DNA of 64,000 bases from Lutraria lutraria (GCA_964023205.1 OZ026847.1:1982819-2046818); one strand, 5' to 3'. Positions 33,868 through 47,898 are shown, numbered from the stretch's first letter. Notes: generated from the sequence alone by a model not told the origin. A program made the numbers and translations.

Positions 33868-35942
33868 GTACGTCCAACTCGGCAGGTCGCGAGGAGGATG
33901 TTCTTATTGACAAAAGACCTAACCAAACGGAGTTATGTTGTAAATTAAAGAAGGGCATGAAGATTACTAGCACTGTTGGTGGCCTGCCAGTTTCTTTGAA
34001 AGTGGACACAGGCTCAGCATCAACATTTATCACGAGTAAAGTTTTTAAGAAAATTCCATACAAATTACGCCCAGGACACGGAAGTTCATTGCAGCCAATG
34101 GAACTGTCCTTAATTGTGATGGAGAAACAACATTACTAATGGAGTTCGACGGAGTGGAATTGAACGTTCCCGTAATTGTTGGCGGGGTTACTGAGAACTT
34201 GTTAGGTCATGACTTCTTGCAGCATTTTCAGTGTCCCTTAGATATGGAACATCGGAAGATATACATTGGAAAAGAAGGCAAAGAAAATACATACTTGAAA
34301 CCAAGAAGGAGTCGTTTGACTCGAGTAGCTGCTGCAAAGACTATAGCGGTATCCGCTAAGAGTGAATGTCTAATTCCAGCAAAGTTTAAGGATAAACCAT
34401 TGAGTGGAGATGGAATTTTAATGGTTCTTGCACGTTGTTTAGTTAATGCAGGACAGTCTATTTTCTATGCAATGCTCTTAAATCCTGGAATTGAGGATAT
34501 TAAAATTCCCCAACGGTACTGTGATTGCTCTGTTTGAACATGTGAGACATGGCGAAATCTCTAATTCAGTCTGTCATATTCGACAAGGCACGTCAGAAGA
34601 CATTTTGCCACCACATCTTAATGAAGTATTGCAAAAGAGCTCGGAGAGTCTTGAATCTAAAGATAAGTTCAGGGATTTATTGTATCGAAACAGGAGGCAT
34701 TTGCTGGTCCTGGAGAGATTGGACGTTGCAATTTAGGCAAACATCGTATAGTACTGACTGACGACACTCCAGTGAAAGATTCCCCGAGGAGGATTCCGAT
34801 TTACAAGAGAGATGTCTTGGAGGAGCAAGTCAAGAAGCTGGAGGAGCAAGCTTTAATTGGGAAGTCTGATAGCCCGTACTCCGCTCAAATTGTGTTAGTT
34901 AAGAAGAAAGATGATACCTGGAGAATGTGTGTAGACTATATAAAAATTGAATGAAAAGACGGTTAAAGATGCTTATCCCCTCCCTAGGATCGAGGATAAC
35001 TTGGATTCACTATCTGGAGCATACCCATTTCCACTCTTGATTGTTACATGGCATATCACCAGATTGAACTGGAAGAAAACGACAAGATTAAAACAGCTTT
35101 TGCTACTCCTACAGGCGGATTATACCACTATGTGACCATGCCATTTGGGTTATGTAATGCGCCTGCGACATTTCAGAGAATTGCAGAGAAAGCGCTTGAG
35201 GGACTACAGTGGAAAATTGCAGTGTTATATCTGGATGATATCATTGTATTCAGTCATGACTTTGACTCACATATCAGAGATCTGGAAGTGGTATTAGACA
35301 GAATGATAAATGCTGGACTGAAATTGAAACCATCTAAGTGTAAATTCTTTAGAGAAGAAACCAATTTCCTAGGTCACGTTATATCCAAGAACGGAGTAAA
35401 ACCAGATCCAAGTAAAATTGAGGTTGTCAAAAATCTTACACATCCAACTCGTTTGAAAGATTTGCGTGGTTTTCTAGGACTCACATCATACTACAGGAAA
35501 TTTATCGAAAATTATTCAGAAATTGCAAAGCTTTTGTACTTTCTTACTAGGACAAATGTCAATGGATGTGGAATACCGAGTGTGAAACAGCCTTTTATGA
35601 GCTGAAGTAGAAACTCACTTGTGCTCCTATACTTGCTTACATGGAGGTGAGTTTGTCCTTAACTGTGATGCTAGCTCATCGTCCATTGGAGCGGTCCTTT
35701 CGCAGGAGCAAAATGGCTCCGAAAGGGTGATAGCGTATGCTAGTCGAACATTGAGTGCAACAGAACGCATTTATTGTGTGACAAAGCTCGAAATGCTTGC
35801 AGTGGAATTCTTCACAAAGCATTTTAAGCATTACTTACTCGGAAGACATTTTACAGTGAGGTCAGATCATGGTTCTTTACGGTGGTTGAGCCGTTTCAAA
35901 GAACCAGATGGTCAGATACAAAGATGGCTGGAACAATTATAA
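33858..35942 (+). pseudogene. Protease-RT-RNase H, frame-broken (U6)
   Basis: Pieces: 33957-34139, 34139-34537, 34491-34736, 34772-34954, 34947-35135, 35048-35605 and 35619-35942. Full type-A lesion set with the shortened A run. Confidence 0.87.
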
Positions 35943-37662
35943 GTCAATTCAACTTTGAACTAGTCCACAATCCTGGTATTAAGCATAGAAACGCTGACTT
36001 TTTGTCAAGAGTTGCCCAAGGTGATCAGACATTATGTAGGCAGTGCAAATTGCCTATTACACATAATCAAGTCAGAGAAGGAGCTTTATCGGAAGGAGCC
36101 ACGAAGGAGGCGGTCGACGCAATGATCATAGGATCTTTGTTAGAGGAGCAGTCTGACAATGACGAAGAGGAGCAAGAAGAGCATGTACCATTACAACACT
36201 ACAGGAGACACCCACCACGTGTGCGTAGGAAAAGAGGGCGTAAATTAAATAAACCGGAACCAGCTAAACAAAAACTGGAACCGAATAATGAATTAACAAG
36301 AGAACGATTACAAGAATATCAAGAAGAGTATCAAGATTTAGGTTATATACGAAAATTGAAACTTGACAATGTCAGTAAACCAGTGTGGTCAACAATTTCG
36401 GATAAGGGTAAAGACGTGAAGTTTTGGGTTTCTAGATGGGATTTATTAGCGATACGCAGTAGTTTGTTATGCATTAAATGGGAATGTTCAGAGAAAGACA
36501 TCAGATGGAGAGTCTGTGTCCCAAAGAAGGTGATACCATTTGTCATGTGGTACATTCATGATGCTCACGTGTCTGGTTACATGGGTATCAAGAAATCATT
36601 TGACAAAGCAAAACAATGTCCATTTTACTGGAATAGCATGAGTCGCACTGCAGCAAGTTATGTCCGTTCCTGTGAACTGTGTGGTGAGGCAAATAACCCT
36701 CCATGTTCAAAGAGACATTTCTTACAGCCATACACAGTTGGACATCGTTTTGAAAGAATTGCTATGAATATTGCTGGTCCGTTCCCTAGGTCAGAAAATG
36801 GTAATGCCTACATTCTAGTCATAGGTAACTATTTTACTAAATTTGTCGAGATTTTTCCATTGAGTGACATGACCGCCATTACTCTAGCAGAATGTGTAGT
36901 AAGGGGTTGGATCAAACGATACGGCTGTCCCAGAGAGATACACTCTGATCAGGGACGTCAGTTTGAAAGTGTGGTGTTTCAAGAAGTATGTAAATTATTA
37001 GAAATAAGCAAAACTCGGACGACTCCTTTACATGCAAGATCAGATGGTTTTGTAGAACGGATGAATAGAACTATTCAAAATATTTTGTCAAAGTTAGTTC
37101 AGTCAAACCAAAAGGATTGGGATAAATATTTACGTTTTATTGTGATGGCATGTAACTCCATTCCACAGGAAAGTACTGGTTTTACGCCATCTCGACTTAT
37201 GTACGGGGAAGAAATAACTATGCCTATTGATCTATTGTCTGACAATTTCTCAACTCATGAGCAGGAGCCTGAGCAGTTAATGACGGAGTATGCGGGTGGT
37301 TTACAAAATACATTGAAGGAGCCTTGGTTCAAGAAAATCTAAAGACAGCTTCACTACGCCAAAAGAAACAGTACGATACTCGTGTTAAAGCTTTTCACTT
37401 TAACAACGGTGATTCAGTATGGAGAAATAAAAAACAAGCAGTACCTGGAATGAAAACAAAAATACAACGTCACTGGACAGGACCTTGGAAAATAACACAG
37501 AAATTGTGTGATGTATTGTTTAGAATTCAGAATGCTCCTAATTTACCTTCTGTTATCATTCATGGGGATAATTTAAAACCATATTTTGGCGGAAAGACAG
37601 TAAATGTAGAAATTGAGAAAGTTCAACAAAATACACAAGACCCGTCACTCAGTTACATTTAG
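35882..37662 (+). pseudogene. Integrase, frame-broken (U6)
   Basis: Core open 35882-37342, C-terminal piece 37324-37662. Confidence 0.86.
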
Positions 37663-38150
37663 ATCCTGGTGCAGGAAATCTACCAGATTACAGTTTTTCC
37701 GGAGTAGATCATTTTTTGCGGAATGCCAATGTAGATATAGTGGACACAATTTAAGTGATACTGAATCAAATAACAAACGTGATAATTTGACTTTATTAAA
37801 TCGTGTGGTGACGAACAATCTGAGTACAAAAATAGAGTTTGTGTCCTATATCAATGACTGGTTCACCAACGTAATTTTCAAGCCAAGAACTGGTTGTCAT
37901 ATCAAGAAGAAATCTTGGTCTGCAGCAATATCAGGGAGATATTTTGACTTTCGTATTGAACTAAGTAAGTTCAAGACAATGTATTATTGAGAAACATTTA
38001 TCTGAAGAACAGTTGATCATTACTTACTTGGTAAGATGACTTTCATGCATTATAGGTATGCGACAAATATTTTGATACTTTCACGTTTTCTTTAGTTTTG
38101 GTTATTTTATGTTGTTGGTGTTATATTGAACAGTGGAAGTTCAATGTCAT
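37663..38150 (+). other. 3' region without recognised gene (U6)
   Basis: Equivalent to 7907-8394; nothing further seen. Confidence 0.5.
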
Positions 38151-38164
38151 AAAGAAGGGGATAG

Positions 38165-38479
38165 TGTAACGAATTTGCGTTTATGCTCTATGTATTCACG
38201 GTCCATTCGTTACTCCTCCTTTCATCCCATATTTCATTCATTACTCCTTTCATTCGTTGTCATGTTCATTACTCCTTTCATGTTTACTCTTTTATGCATT
38301 GCTCCATCGTATGAAGGAGCACAGGAGCTACTGTAGTCTCCTTTTGGGAGCACTATTTGCTATACATACTCTTGTTGTTGTCATCATATCTGAGATACGT
38401 ATATTCGGTGGAAATAAATAGTCACGTTTTGAGTTATTGTGTGTTGTTCCTCGTTCTGTAAAATCCTCATTGCGTTTCA
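38165..38479 (+). repeat. LTR 7
   Basis: 315 bp, G allele. Confidence 0.92.
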
Positions 38480-38569
38480 TTGGTGGCAGCGGTGGGATTA
38501 TTTGCACATTATCTAATGAGATAAGCGAATCCTTGATATTTAATAATTGAGTGAATTTAATAGAACAGG

Positions 38570-39844
38570 ATGGAGAACACTTGTGAGACATCACATGGAG
38601 ATTCTATTCCACATAATTCCAATCTTCTAAACCAAGTCATTAATGACTCGGGGATTGGTCAAACGTTCTTTCCACCAGATTTTGAAAGTGAAGCTACAGT
38701 AAGTACGCCATTGTCTCTTGGAATTAATCCAGTGGAGCATGGTGGTACTGAAACGGCTCCAGCTAAGGCTGTTAGCGTACGGAGTCATACATGGAAATAT
38801 TTTGTACTTTTCTGGATATTAGTGATACTCCTCGCAGTTATTGTTGAATTTGCCATGGACAAATTTAACCACATAAAAGAATTGGCTTGGGATAGAATTG
38901 AAGAGTACAGCTTCATGGCTTGGGTAAATATTATCATTCTTGCAGCGTTTTTGCTGTCTCTTTGTCTGAAGTTGAATATGGATAAAGCAGTGCAGAATAC
39001 TCATTCTCCAATACCTCAGGACGGCACACCTAACAGTACTGTAAAATTATTGGATCCTACTCGTAGACGCACGAGTCCCGTCAGTCGCGACTTTCCATGT
39101 CGGCGAACATTCAACGGTCATGCATCTGATACTTGGCATGATTTTCGGAGGTATTATGATAATCTGGCTTTGCTAAATCGCTTGTCAGTAGAATATAAAC
39201 GGAGAACACTACTTTGTAGTCTAAGGGGTCAAGCTGAATCGTTTGTTCACGGCTTACCGCCGAGTATTCAGAATGATTGGAACTTGCTAATTACAAAACT
39301 TGAAGACAGATTTGGAATTGCCAATATGAAGGACAGCTATATCGCGGATGCAAAGCTTCGTAGAAAGCAGAAAAATGAGTCATTTCGAGAATTTGGCCAA
39401 GCTCTCGAAGACTTATTTCGGAAAGCATACCCAGAGAATTCAGAATTTGTACAGGAGCAGGCGTTTACCACGTTTTTGGATGCAAAGCTTCGTAGAAAGC
39501 AGAAAAATGAGTCATTTCGAGAATTTGGCCAAGCTCTCGAAGACTTATTTCGGAAAGCATACCCAGAGAATTCAGAATTTGTACAGGAGCAGGCGTTTAC
39601 CACGTTTTTGGATAACTGCAACGAATCGGTAGATTTTCGACTGGCAGTAAAAAGAACTAAGCCAAAGACATTGCAGGAGGCTATTACTAATGCCATGCAG
39701 GAAGACTGTTTACCATTAACAGAGAGAGAAAGAAGCACACATCTTAAAAACGTGTATGGTACAGGTCGTAGAGGCAGGGGCGGTTTTGGGAGAAAGTTTC
39801 CGCAAAGACCTCTATCCAATGACTCAGAACAAGATTTAAATTAG
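38570..39844 (+). CDS. gag: Gag (U7, 424 aa)
   Basis: Protein identical to U1 Gag. Slippery heptamer at 39835-39841. Confidence 0.87.
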   Translation: MENTCETSHGDSIPHNSNLLNQVINDSGIGQTFFPPDFESEATVSTPLSLGINPVEHGGTETAPAKAVSVRSHTWKYFVLFWILVILLAVIVEFAMDKFNHIKELAWDRIEEYSFMAWVNIIILAAFLLSLCLKLNMDKAVQNTHSPIPQDGTPNSTVKLLDPTRRRTSPVSRDFPCRRTFNGHASDTWHDFRRYYDNLALLNRLSVEYKRRTLLCSLRGQAESFVHGLPPSIQNDWNLLITKLEDRFGIANMKDSYIADAKLRRKQKNESFREFGQALEDLFRKAYPENSEFVQEQAFTTFLDAKLRRKQKNESFREFGQALEDLFRKAYPENSEFVQEQAFTTFLDNCNESVDFRLAVKRTKPKTLQEAITNAMQEDCLPLTERERSTHLKNVYGTGRRGRGGFGRKFPQRPLSNDSEQDLN

Positions 39845-41919
39845 GTACGTCCAACTCGGCAGGTCGCGAGGAGGATGTTCTTATTGACAAAAGACCTAAC
39901 CAAACGGAGTTATGTTGTAAATTAAAGAAGGGCATGAAGATTACTAGCACTGTTGGTGGCCTGCCAGTTTCTTTGAAAGTGGACACAGGCTCAGCATCAA
40001 CATTTATCACGAGTAAAGTTTTTAAGAAAATTCCATACAAATTACGCCCAGGACACGGAAGTTCATTGCAGCCAATGGAACTGTCCTTAATTGTGATGGA
40101 GAAACAACATTACTAATGGAGTTCGACGGAGTGGAATTGAACGTTCCCGTAATTGTTGGCGGGGTTACTGAGAACTTGTTAGGTCATGACTTCTTGCAGC
40201 ATTTTCAGTGTCCCTTAGATATGGAACATCGGAAGATATACATTGGAAAAGAAGGCAAAGAAAATACATACTTGAAACCAAGAAGGAGTCGTTTGACTCG
40301 AGTAGCTGCTGCAAAGACTATAGCGGTATCCGCTAAGAGTGAATGTCTAATTCCAGCAAAGTTTAAGGATAAACCATTGAGTGGAGATGGAATTTTAATG
40401 GTTCTTGCACGTTGTTTAGTTAATGCAGGACAGTCTATTTTCTATGCAATGCTCTTAAATCCTGGAATTGAGGATATTAAAATTCCCCAACGGTACTGTG
40501 ATTGCTCTGTTTGAACATGTGAGACATGGCGAAATCTCTAATTCAGTCTGTCATATTCGACAAGGCACGTCAGAAGACATTTTGCCACCACATCTTAATG
40601 AAGTATTGCAAAAGAGCTCGGAGAGTCTTGAATCTAAAGATAAGTTCAGGGATTTATTGTATCGAAACAGGAGGCATTTGCTGGTCCTGGAGAGATTGGA
40701 CGTTGCAATTTAGGCAAACATCGTATAGTACTGACTGACGACACTCCAGTGAAAGATTCCCCGAGGAGGATTCCGATTTACAAGAGAGATGTCTTGGAGG
40801 AGCAAGTCAAGAAGCTGGAGGAGCAAGCTTTAATTGGGAAGTCTGATAGCCCGTACTCCGCTCAAATTGTGTTAGTTAAGAAGAAAGATGATACCTGGAG
40901 AATGTGTGTAGACTATATAAAAATTGAATGAAAAGACGGTTAAAGATGCTTATCCCCTCCCTAGGATCGAGGATAACTTGGATTCACTATCTGGAGCATA
41001 CCCATTTCCACTCTTGATTGTTACATGGCATATCACCAGATTGAACTGGAAGAAAACGACAAGATTAAAACAGCTTTTGCTACTCCTACAGGCGGATTAT
41101 ACCACTATGTGACCATGCCATTTGGGTTATGTAATGCGCCTGCGACATTTCAGAGAATTGCAGAGAAAGCGCTTGAGGGACTACAGTGGAAAATTGCAGT
41201 GTTATATCTGGATGATATCATTGTATTCAGTCATGACTTTGACTCACATATCAGAGATCTGGAAGTGGTATTAGACAGAATGATAAATGCTGGACTGAAA
41301 TTGAAACCATCTAAGTGTAAATTCTTTAGAGAAGAAACCAATTTCCTAGGTCACGTTATATCCAAGAACGGAGTAAAACCAGATCCAAGTAAAATTGAGG
41401 TTGTCAAAAATCTTACACATCCAACTCGTTTGAAAGATTTGCGTGGTTTTCTAGGACTCACATCATACTACAGGAAATTTATCGAAAATTATTCAGAAAT
41501 TGCAAAGCTTTTGTACTTTCTTACTAGGACAAATGTCAATGGATGTGGAATACCGAGTGTGAAACAGCCTTTTATGAGCTGAAGTAGAAACTCACTTGTG
41601 CTCCTATACTTGCTTACATGGAGGTGAGTTTGTCCTTAACTGTGATGCTAGCTCATCGTCCATTGGAGCGGTCCTTTCGCAGGAGCAAAATGGCTCCGAA
41701 AGGGTGATAGCGTATGCTAGTCGAACATTGAGTGCAACAGAACGCATTTATTGTGTGACAAAGCTCGAAATGCTTGCAGTGGAATTCTTCACAAAGCATT
41801 TTAAGCATTACTTACTCGGAAGACATTTTACAGTGAGGTCAGATCATGGTTCTTTACGGTGGTTGAGCCGTTTCAAAGAACCAGATGGTCAGATACAAAG
41901 ATGGCTGGAACAATTATAA
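39835..41919 (+). pseudogene. Protease-RT-RNase H, frame-broken (U7)
   Basis: Pieces: 39934-40116, 40116-40514, 40468-40713, 40749-40931, 40924-41112, 41025-41582 and 41596-41919. Same as U6. Confidence 0.87.
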
Positions 41920-43639
41920 GTCAATTCAACTTTGAACTAGTCCACAATCCTGGTATTAAGCATAGAAACGCTGACTTTTTGTCAAGAGTTGCCCAAGGTG
42001 ATCAGACATTATGTAGGCAGTGCAAATTGCCTATTACACATAATCAAGTCAGAGAAGGAGCTTTATCGGAAGGAGCCACGAAGGAGGCGGTCGACGCAAT
42101 GATCATAGGATCTTTGTTAGAGGAGCAGTCTGACAATGACGAAGAGGAGCAAGAAGAGCATGTACCATTACAACACTACAGGAGACACCCACCACGTGTG
42201 CGTAGGAAAAGAGGGCGTAAATTAAATAAACCGGAACCAGCTAAACAAAAACTGGAACCGAATAATGAATTAACAAGAGAACGATTACAAGAATATCAAG
42301 AAGAGTATCAAGATTTAGGTTATATACGAAAATTGAAACTTGACAATGTCAGTAAACCAGTGTGGTCAACAATTTCGGATAAGGGTAAAGACGTGAAGTT
42401 TTGGGTTTCTAGATGGGATTTATTAGCGATACGCAGTAGTTTGTTATGCATTAAATGGGAATGTTCAGAGAAAGACATCAGATGGAGAGTCTGTGTCCCA
42501 AAGAAGGTGATACCATTTGTCATGTGGTACATTCATGATGCTCACGTGTCTGGTTACATGGGTATCAAGAAATCATTTGACAAAGCAAAACAATGTCCAT
42601 TTTACTGGAATAGCATGAGTCGCACTGCAGCAAGTTATGTCCGTTCCTGTGAACTGTGTGGTGAGGCAAATAACCCTCCATGTTCAAAGAGACATTTCTT
42701 ACAGCCATACACAGTTGGACATCGTTTTGAAAGAATTGCTATGAATATTGCTGGTCCGTTCCCTAGGTCAGAAAATGGTAATGCCTACATTCTAGTCATA
42801 GGTAACTATTTTACTAAATTTGTCGAGATTTTTCCATTGAGTGACATGACCGCCATTACTCTAGCAGAATGTGTAGTAAGGGGTTGGATCAAACGATACG
42901 GCTGTCCCAGAGAGATACACTCTGATCAGGGACGTCAGTTTGAAAGTGTGGTGTTTCAAGAAGTATGTAAATTATTAGAAATAAGCAAAACTCGGACGAC
43001 TCCTTTACATGCAAGATCAGATGGTTTTGTAGAACGGATGAATAGAACTATTCAAAATATTTTGTCAAAGTTAGTTCAGTCAAACCAAAAGGATTGGGAT
43101 AAATATTTACGTTTTATTGTGATGGCATGTAACTCCATTCCACAGGAAAGTACTGGTTTTACGCCATCTCGACTTATGTACGGGGAAGAAATAACTATGC
43201 CTATTGATCTATTGTCTGACAATTTCTCAACTCATGAGCAGGAGCCTGAGCAGTTAATGACGGAGTATGCGGGTGGTTTACAAAATACATTGAAGGAGCC
43301 TTGGTTCAAGAAAATCTAAAGACAGCTTCACTACGCCAAAAGAAACAGTACGATACTCGTGTTAAAGCTTTTCACTTTAACAACGGTGATTCAGTATGGA
43401 GAAATAAAAAACAAGCAGTACCTGGAATGAAAACAAAAATACAACGTCACTGGACAGGACCTTGGAAAATAACACAGAAATTGTGTGATGTATTGTTTAG
43501 AATTCAGAATGCTCCTAATTTACCTTCTGTTATCATTCATGGGGATAATTTAAAACCATATTTTGGCGGAAAGACAGTAAATGTAGAAATTGAGAAAGTT
43601 CAACAAAATACACAAGACCCGTCACTCAGTTACATTTAG
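41859..43639 (+). pseudogene. Integrase, frame-broken (U7)
   Basis: Core open 41859-43319, C-terminal piece 43301-43639. Confidence 0.86.
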
Positions 43640-44127
43640 ATCCTGGTGCAGGAAATCTACCAGATTACAGTTTTTCCGGAGTAGATCATTTTTTGCGGAA
43701 TGCCAATGTAGATATAGTGGACACAATTTAAGTGATACTGAATCAAATAACAAACGTGATAATTTGACTTTATTAAATCGTGTGGTGACGAACAATCTGA
43801 GTACAAAAATAGAGTTTGTGTCCTATATCAATGACTGGTTCACCAACGTAATTTTCAAGCCAAGAACTGGTTGTCATATCAAGAAGAAATCTTGGTCTGC
43901 AGCAATATCAGGGAGATATTTTGACTTTCGTATTGAACTAAGTAAGTTCAAGACAATGTATTATTGAGAAACATTTATCTGAAGAACAGTTGATCATTAC
44001 TTACTTGGTAAGATGACTTTCATGCATTATAGGTATGCGACAAATATTTTGATACTTTCACGTTTTCTTTAGTTTTGGTTATTTTATGTTGTTGGTGTTA
44101 TATTGAACAGTGGAAGTTCAATGTCAT
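43640..44127 (+). other. 3' region without recognised gene (U7)
   Basis: Equivalent to 7907-8394; nothing further seen. Confidence 0.5.
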
Positions 44128-44141
44128 AAAGAAGGGGATAG

Positions 44142-44456
44142 TGTAACGAATTTGCGTTTATGCTCTATGTATTCACGGTCCATTCGTTACTCCTCCTTTC
44201 ATCCCATATTTCATTCATTACTCCTTTCATTCGTTGTCATGTTCATTACTCCTTTCATGTTTACTCTTTTATGCATTGCTCCATCGTATGAAGGAGCACA
44301 GGAGCTACTGTAGTCTCCTTTTGGGAGCACTATTTGCTATACATACTCTTGTTGTTGTCATCATATCTGAGATACGTATATTCGGTGGAAATAAATAGTC
44401 ACGTTTTGAGTTATTGTGTGTTGTTCCTCGTTCTGTAAAATCCTCATTGCGTTTCA
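44142..44456 (+). repeat. LTR 8
   Basis: 315 bp, G allele, before a type-B pol, as for LTR 3. Confidence 0.92.
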
Positions 44457-44546
44457 TTGGTGGCAGCGGTGGGATTATTTGCACATTATCTAATGAGATA
44501 AGCGAATCCTTGATATTTAATAATTGAGTGAATTTAATAGAACAGG

Positions 44547-45821
44547 ATGGAGAACACTTGTGAGACATCACATGGAGATTCTATTCCACATAATTCCAAT
44601 CTTCTAAACCAAGTCATTAATGACTCGGGGATTGGTCAAACGTTCTTTCCACCAGATTTTGAAAGTGAAGCTACAGTAAGTACGCCATTGTCTCTTGGAA
44701 TTAATCCAGTGGAGCATGGTGGTACTGAAACGGCTCCAGCTAAGGCTGTTAGCGTACGGAGTCATACATGGAAATATTTTGTACTTTTCTGGATATTAGT
44801 GATACTCCTCGCAGTTATTGTTGAATTTGCCATGGACAAATTTAACCACATAAAAGAATTGGCTTGGGATAGAATTGAAGAGTACAGCTTCATGGCTTGG
44901 GTAAATATTATCATTCTTGCAGCGTTTTTGCTGTCTCTTTGTCTGAAGTTGAATATGGATAAAGCAGTGCAGAATACTCATTCTCCAATACCTCAGGACG
45001 GCACACCTAACAGTACTGTAAAATTATTGGATCCTACTCGTAGACGCACGAGTCCCGTCAGTCGCGACTTTCCATGTCGGCGAACATTCAACGGTCATGC
45101 ATCTGATACTTGGCATGATTTTCGGAGGTATTATGATAATCTGGCTTTGCTAAATCGCTTGTCAGTAGAATATAAACGGAGAACACTACTTTGTAGTCTA
45201 AGGGGTCAAGCTGAATCGTTTGTTCACGGCTTACCGCCGAGTATTCAGAATGATTGGAACTTGCTAATTACAAAACTTGAAGACAGATTTGGAATTGCCA
45301 ATATGAAGGACAGCTATATCGCGGATGCAAAGCTTCGTAGAAAGCAGAAAAATGAGTCATTTCGAGAATTTGGCCAAGCTCTCGAAGACTTATTTCGGAA
45401 AGCATACCCAGAGAATTCAGAATTTGTACAGGAGCAGGCGTTTACCACGTTTTTGGATGCAAAGCTTCGTAGAAAGCAGAAAAATGAGTCATTTCGAGAA
45501 TTTGGCCAAGCTCTCGAAGACTTATTTCGGAAAGCATACCCAGAGAATTCAGAATTTGTACAGGAGCAGGCGTTTACCACGTTTTTGGATAACTGCAACG
45601 AATCGGTAGATTTTCGACTGGCAGTAAAAAGAACTAAGCCAAAGACATTGCAGGAGGCTATTACTAATGCCATGCAGGAAGACTGTTTACCATTAACAGA
45701 GAGAGAAAGAAGCACACATCTTAAAAACGTGTATGGTACAGGTCGTAGAGGCAGGGGCGGTTTTGGGAGAAAGTTTCCGCAAAGACCTCTATCCAATGAC
45801 TCAGAACAAGATTTAAATTAG
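44547..45821 (+). CDS. gag: Gag (U8, 424 aa)
   Basis: Protein identical to U1 Gag. Slippery heptamer at 45812-45818. Confidence 0.87.
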   Translation: MENTCETSHGDSIPHNSNLLNQVINDSGIGQTFFPPDFESEATVSTPLSLGINPVEHGGTETAPAKAVSVRSHTWKYFVLFWILVILLAVIVEFAMDKFNHIKELAWDRIEEYSFMAWVNIIILAAFLLSLCLKLNMDKAVQNTHSPIPQDGTPNSTVKLLDPTRRRTSPVSRDFPCRRTFNGHASDTWHDFRRYYDNLALLNRLSVEYKRRTLLCSLRGQAESFVHGLPPSIQNDWNLLITKLEDRFGIANMKDSYIADAKLRRKQKNESFREFGQALEDLFRKAYPENSEFVQEQAFTTFLDAKLRRKQKNESFREFGQALEDLFRKAYPENSEFVQEQAFTTFLDNCNESVDFRLAVKRTKPKTLQEAITNAMQEDCLPLTERERSTHLKNVYGTGRRGRGGFGRKFPQRPLSNDSEQDLN

Positions 45822-47898
45822 GTACGTCCAACTCGGCAGGTCGCGAGGAGGATGTTCTTATTGACAAAAGACCTAACCAAACGGAGTTATGTTGTAAATT
45901 AAAGAAGGGCATGAAGATTACTAGCACTGTTGGTGGCCTGCCAGTTTCTTTGAAAGTGGACACAGGCTCAGCATCAACATTTATCACGAGTAAAGTTTTT
46001 AAGAAAATTCCATACAAATTACGCCCAGGACACGGAAGTTCATTGCAGCCAATGGAACTGTCCTTAATTGTGATGGAGAAACAACATTACTAATGGAGTT
46101 CGACGGAGTGGAATTGAACGTTCCCGTAATTGTTGGCGGGGTTACTGAGAACTTGTTAGGTCATGACTTCTTGCAGCATTTTCAGTGTCCCTTAGATATG
46201 GAACATCGGAAGATATACATTGGAAAAGAAGGCAAAGAAAATACATACTTGAAACCAAGAAGGAGTCGTTTGACTCGAGTAGCTGCTGCAAAGACTATAG
46301 CGGTATCCGCTAAGAGTGAATGTCTAATTCCAGCAAAGTTTAAGGATAAACCATTGAGTGGAGATGGAATTTTAATGGTTCTTGCACGTTGTTTAGTTAA
46401 TGCAGGACAGTCTATTAAGAAATGCAATGCTCTTAAATCCTGGAATTGAGGATATTAAAATTCCCCAACGGTACTTTGATTGCTCTGTTTGAACATGTGA
46501 GACATGGCGAAATCTCTAATTCAGTCTGTCATATTCGACAAGGCACGTCAGAAGACATTTTGCCACCACATCTTAATGAAGTATTGCAAAAGAGCTCGGA
46601 GAGTCTTGAATCTAAAGATAAGTTCAGGGATTTATTGTATCGAAAACAGGAGGCATTTGCTGGTCCTGGAGAGATTGGACGTTGCAATTTAGGCAAACAT
46701 CGTATAGTACTGACTGACGACACTCCAGTGAAAGATTCCCCGAGGAGGATTCCGATTTACAAGAGAGATGTCTTGGAGGAGCAAGTCAAGAAGCTGGAGG
46801 AGCAAGCTTTAATTGGGAAGTCTGATAGCCCGTACTCCGCTCAAATTGTGTTAGTTAAGAAGAAAGATGATACCTGGAGAATGTGTGTAGACTATATAAA
46901 AATTGAATGAAAAGACGGTTAAAGATGCTTATCCCCTCCCTAGGATCGAGGATAACTTGGATTCACTATCTGGAGCATACCCATTTCCACTCTTGATTGT
47001 TACATGGCATATCACCAGATTGAACTGGAAGAAAACGACAAGATTAAAACAGCTTTTGCTACTCCTACAGGCGGATTATACCACTATGTGACCATGCCAT
47101 TTGGGTTATGTAATGTGCCTGCGACATTTCAGAGAATTGCAGAGAAAGCGCTTGAGGGACTACAGTGGAAAATTGCAGTGTTATATCTGGATGATATCAT
47201 TGTATTCAGTCATGACTTTGACTCACATATCAGAGATCTGGAAGTGGTATTAGACAGAATGATAAATGCTGGACTGAAATTGAAACCATCTAAGTGTAAA
47301 TTCTTTAGAGAAGAAACCAATTTCCTAGGTCACGTTATATCCAAGAACGGAGTAAAACCAGATCCAAGTAAAATTGAGGTTGTCAAAAATCTTACACATC
47401 CAACTCGTTTGAAAGATTTGCGTGGTTTTCTAGGACTCACATCATACTACAGGAAATTTATCGAAAATTATTCAGAAATTGCAAAGCTTTTGTACTTTCT
47501 TACTAGGACAAATGTCAATGGATGTGGAATACCGAGTGTGAAACAGCCTTTTATGAGCTGAAGGAGAAACTCACTTGTGCTCCTATACTTGCTTACATGG
47601 AGGTGAGTTTGTCCTTAACTGTGATGCTAGCTCATCGTCCATTGGAGCGGTCCTTTCGCAGGAGCAAAATGGCTCCGAAAGGGTGATAGCGTATGCTAGT
47701 CGAACATTGAGTGCAACAGAACGCATTTATTGTGTGACAAAACTCGAAATGCTTGCAGTGGAATTCTTCACAAAGCATTTTAAGCATTACTTACTCGGAA
47801 GACATTTTACAGTGAGGTCAGATCATGGTTCTTTACGGTGGTTGAGCCGTTTCAAAGAACCAGATGGTCAGATACAAAGATGGCTGGAACAATTATAA
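45812..47898 (+). pseudogene. Protease-RT-RNase H, frame-broken (U8, type B)
   Basis: Pieces: 45911-46093, 46093-46449, 46446-46910 (private Val to Leu at 46476-46478), 46903-47091, 47004-47561 and 47575-47898. Confidence 0.87.

Larger units (their letters stand above)
32188..38164 (+). mobile_element. Unit U6, complete, type A
   Basis: 5977 bp. LTR G allele, three A at 34688-34690, TAG at 35608-35610, open integrase core. No private coding change seen; it looks identical to U7 in every translated segment. Confidence 0.95.
38165..44141 (+). mobile_element. Unit U7, complete, type A
   Basis: 5977 bp. Three A at 40665-40667, TAG at 41585-41587. It is indistinguishable from U6 at all scored sites. 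Confidence 0.95.
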
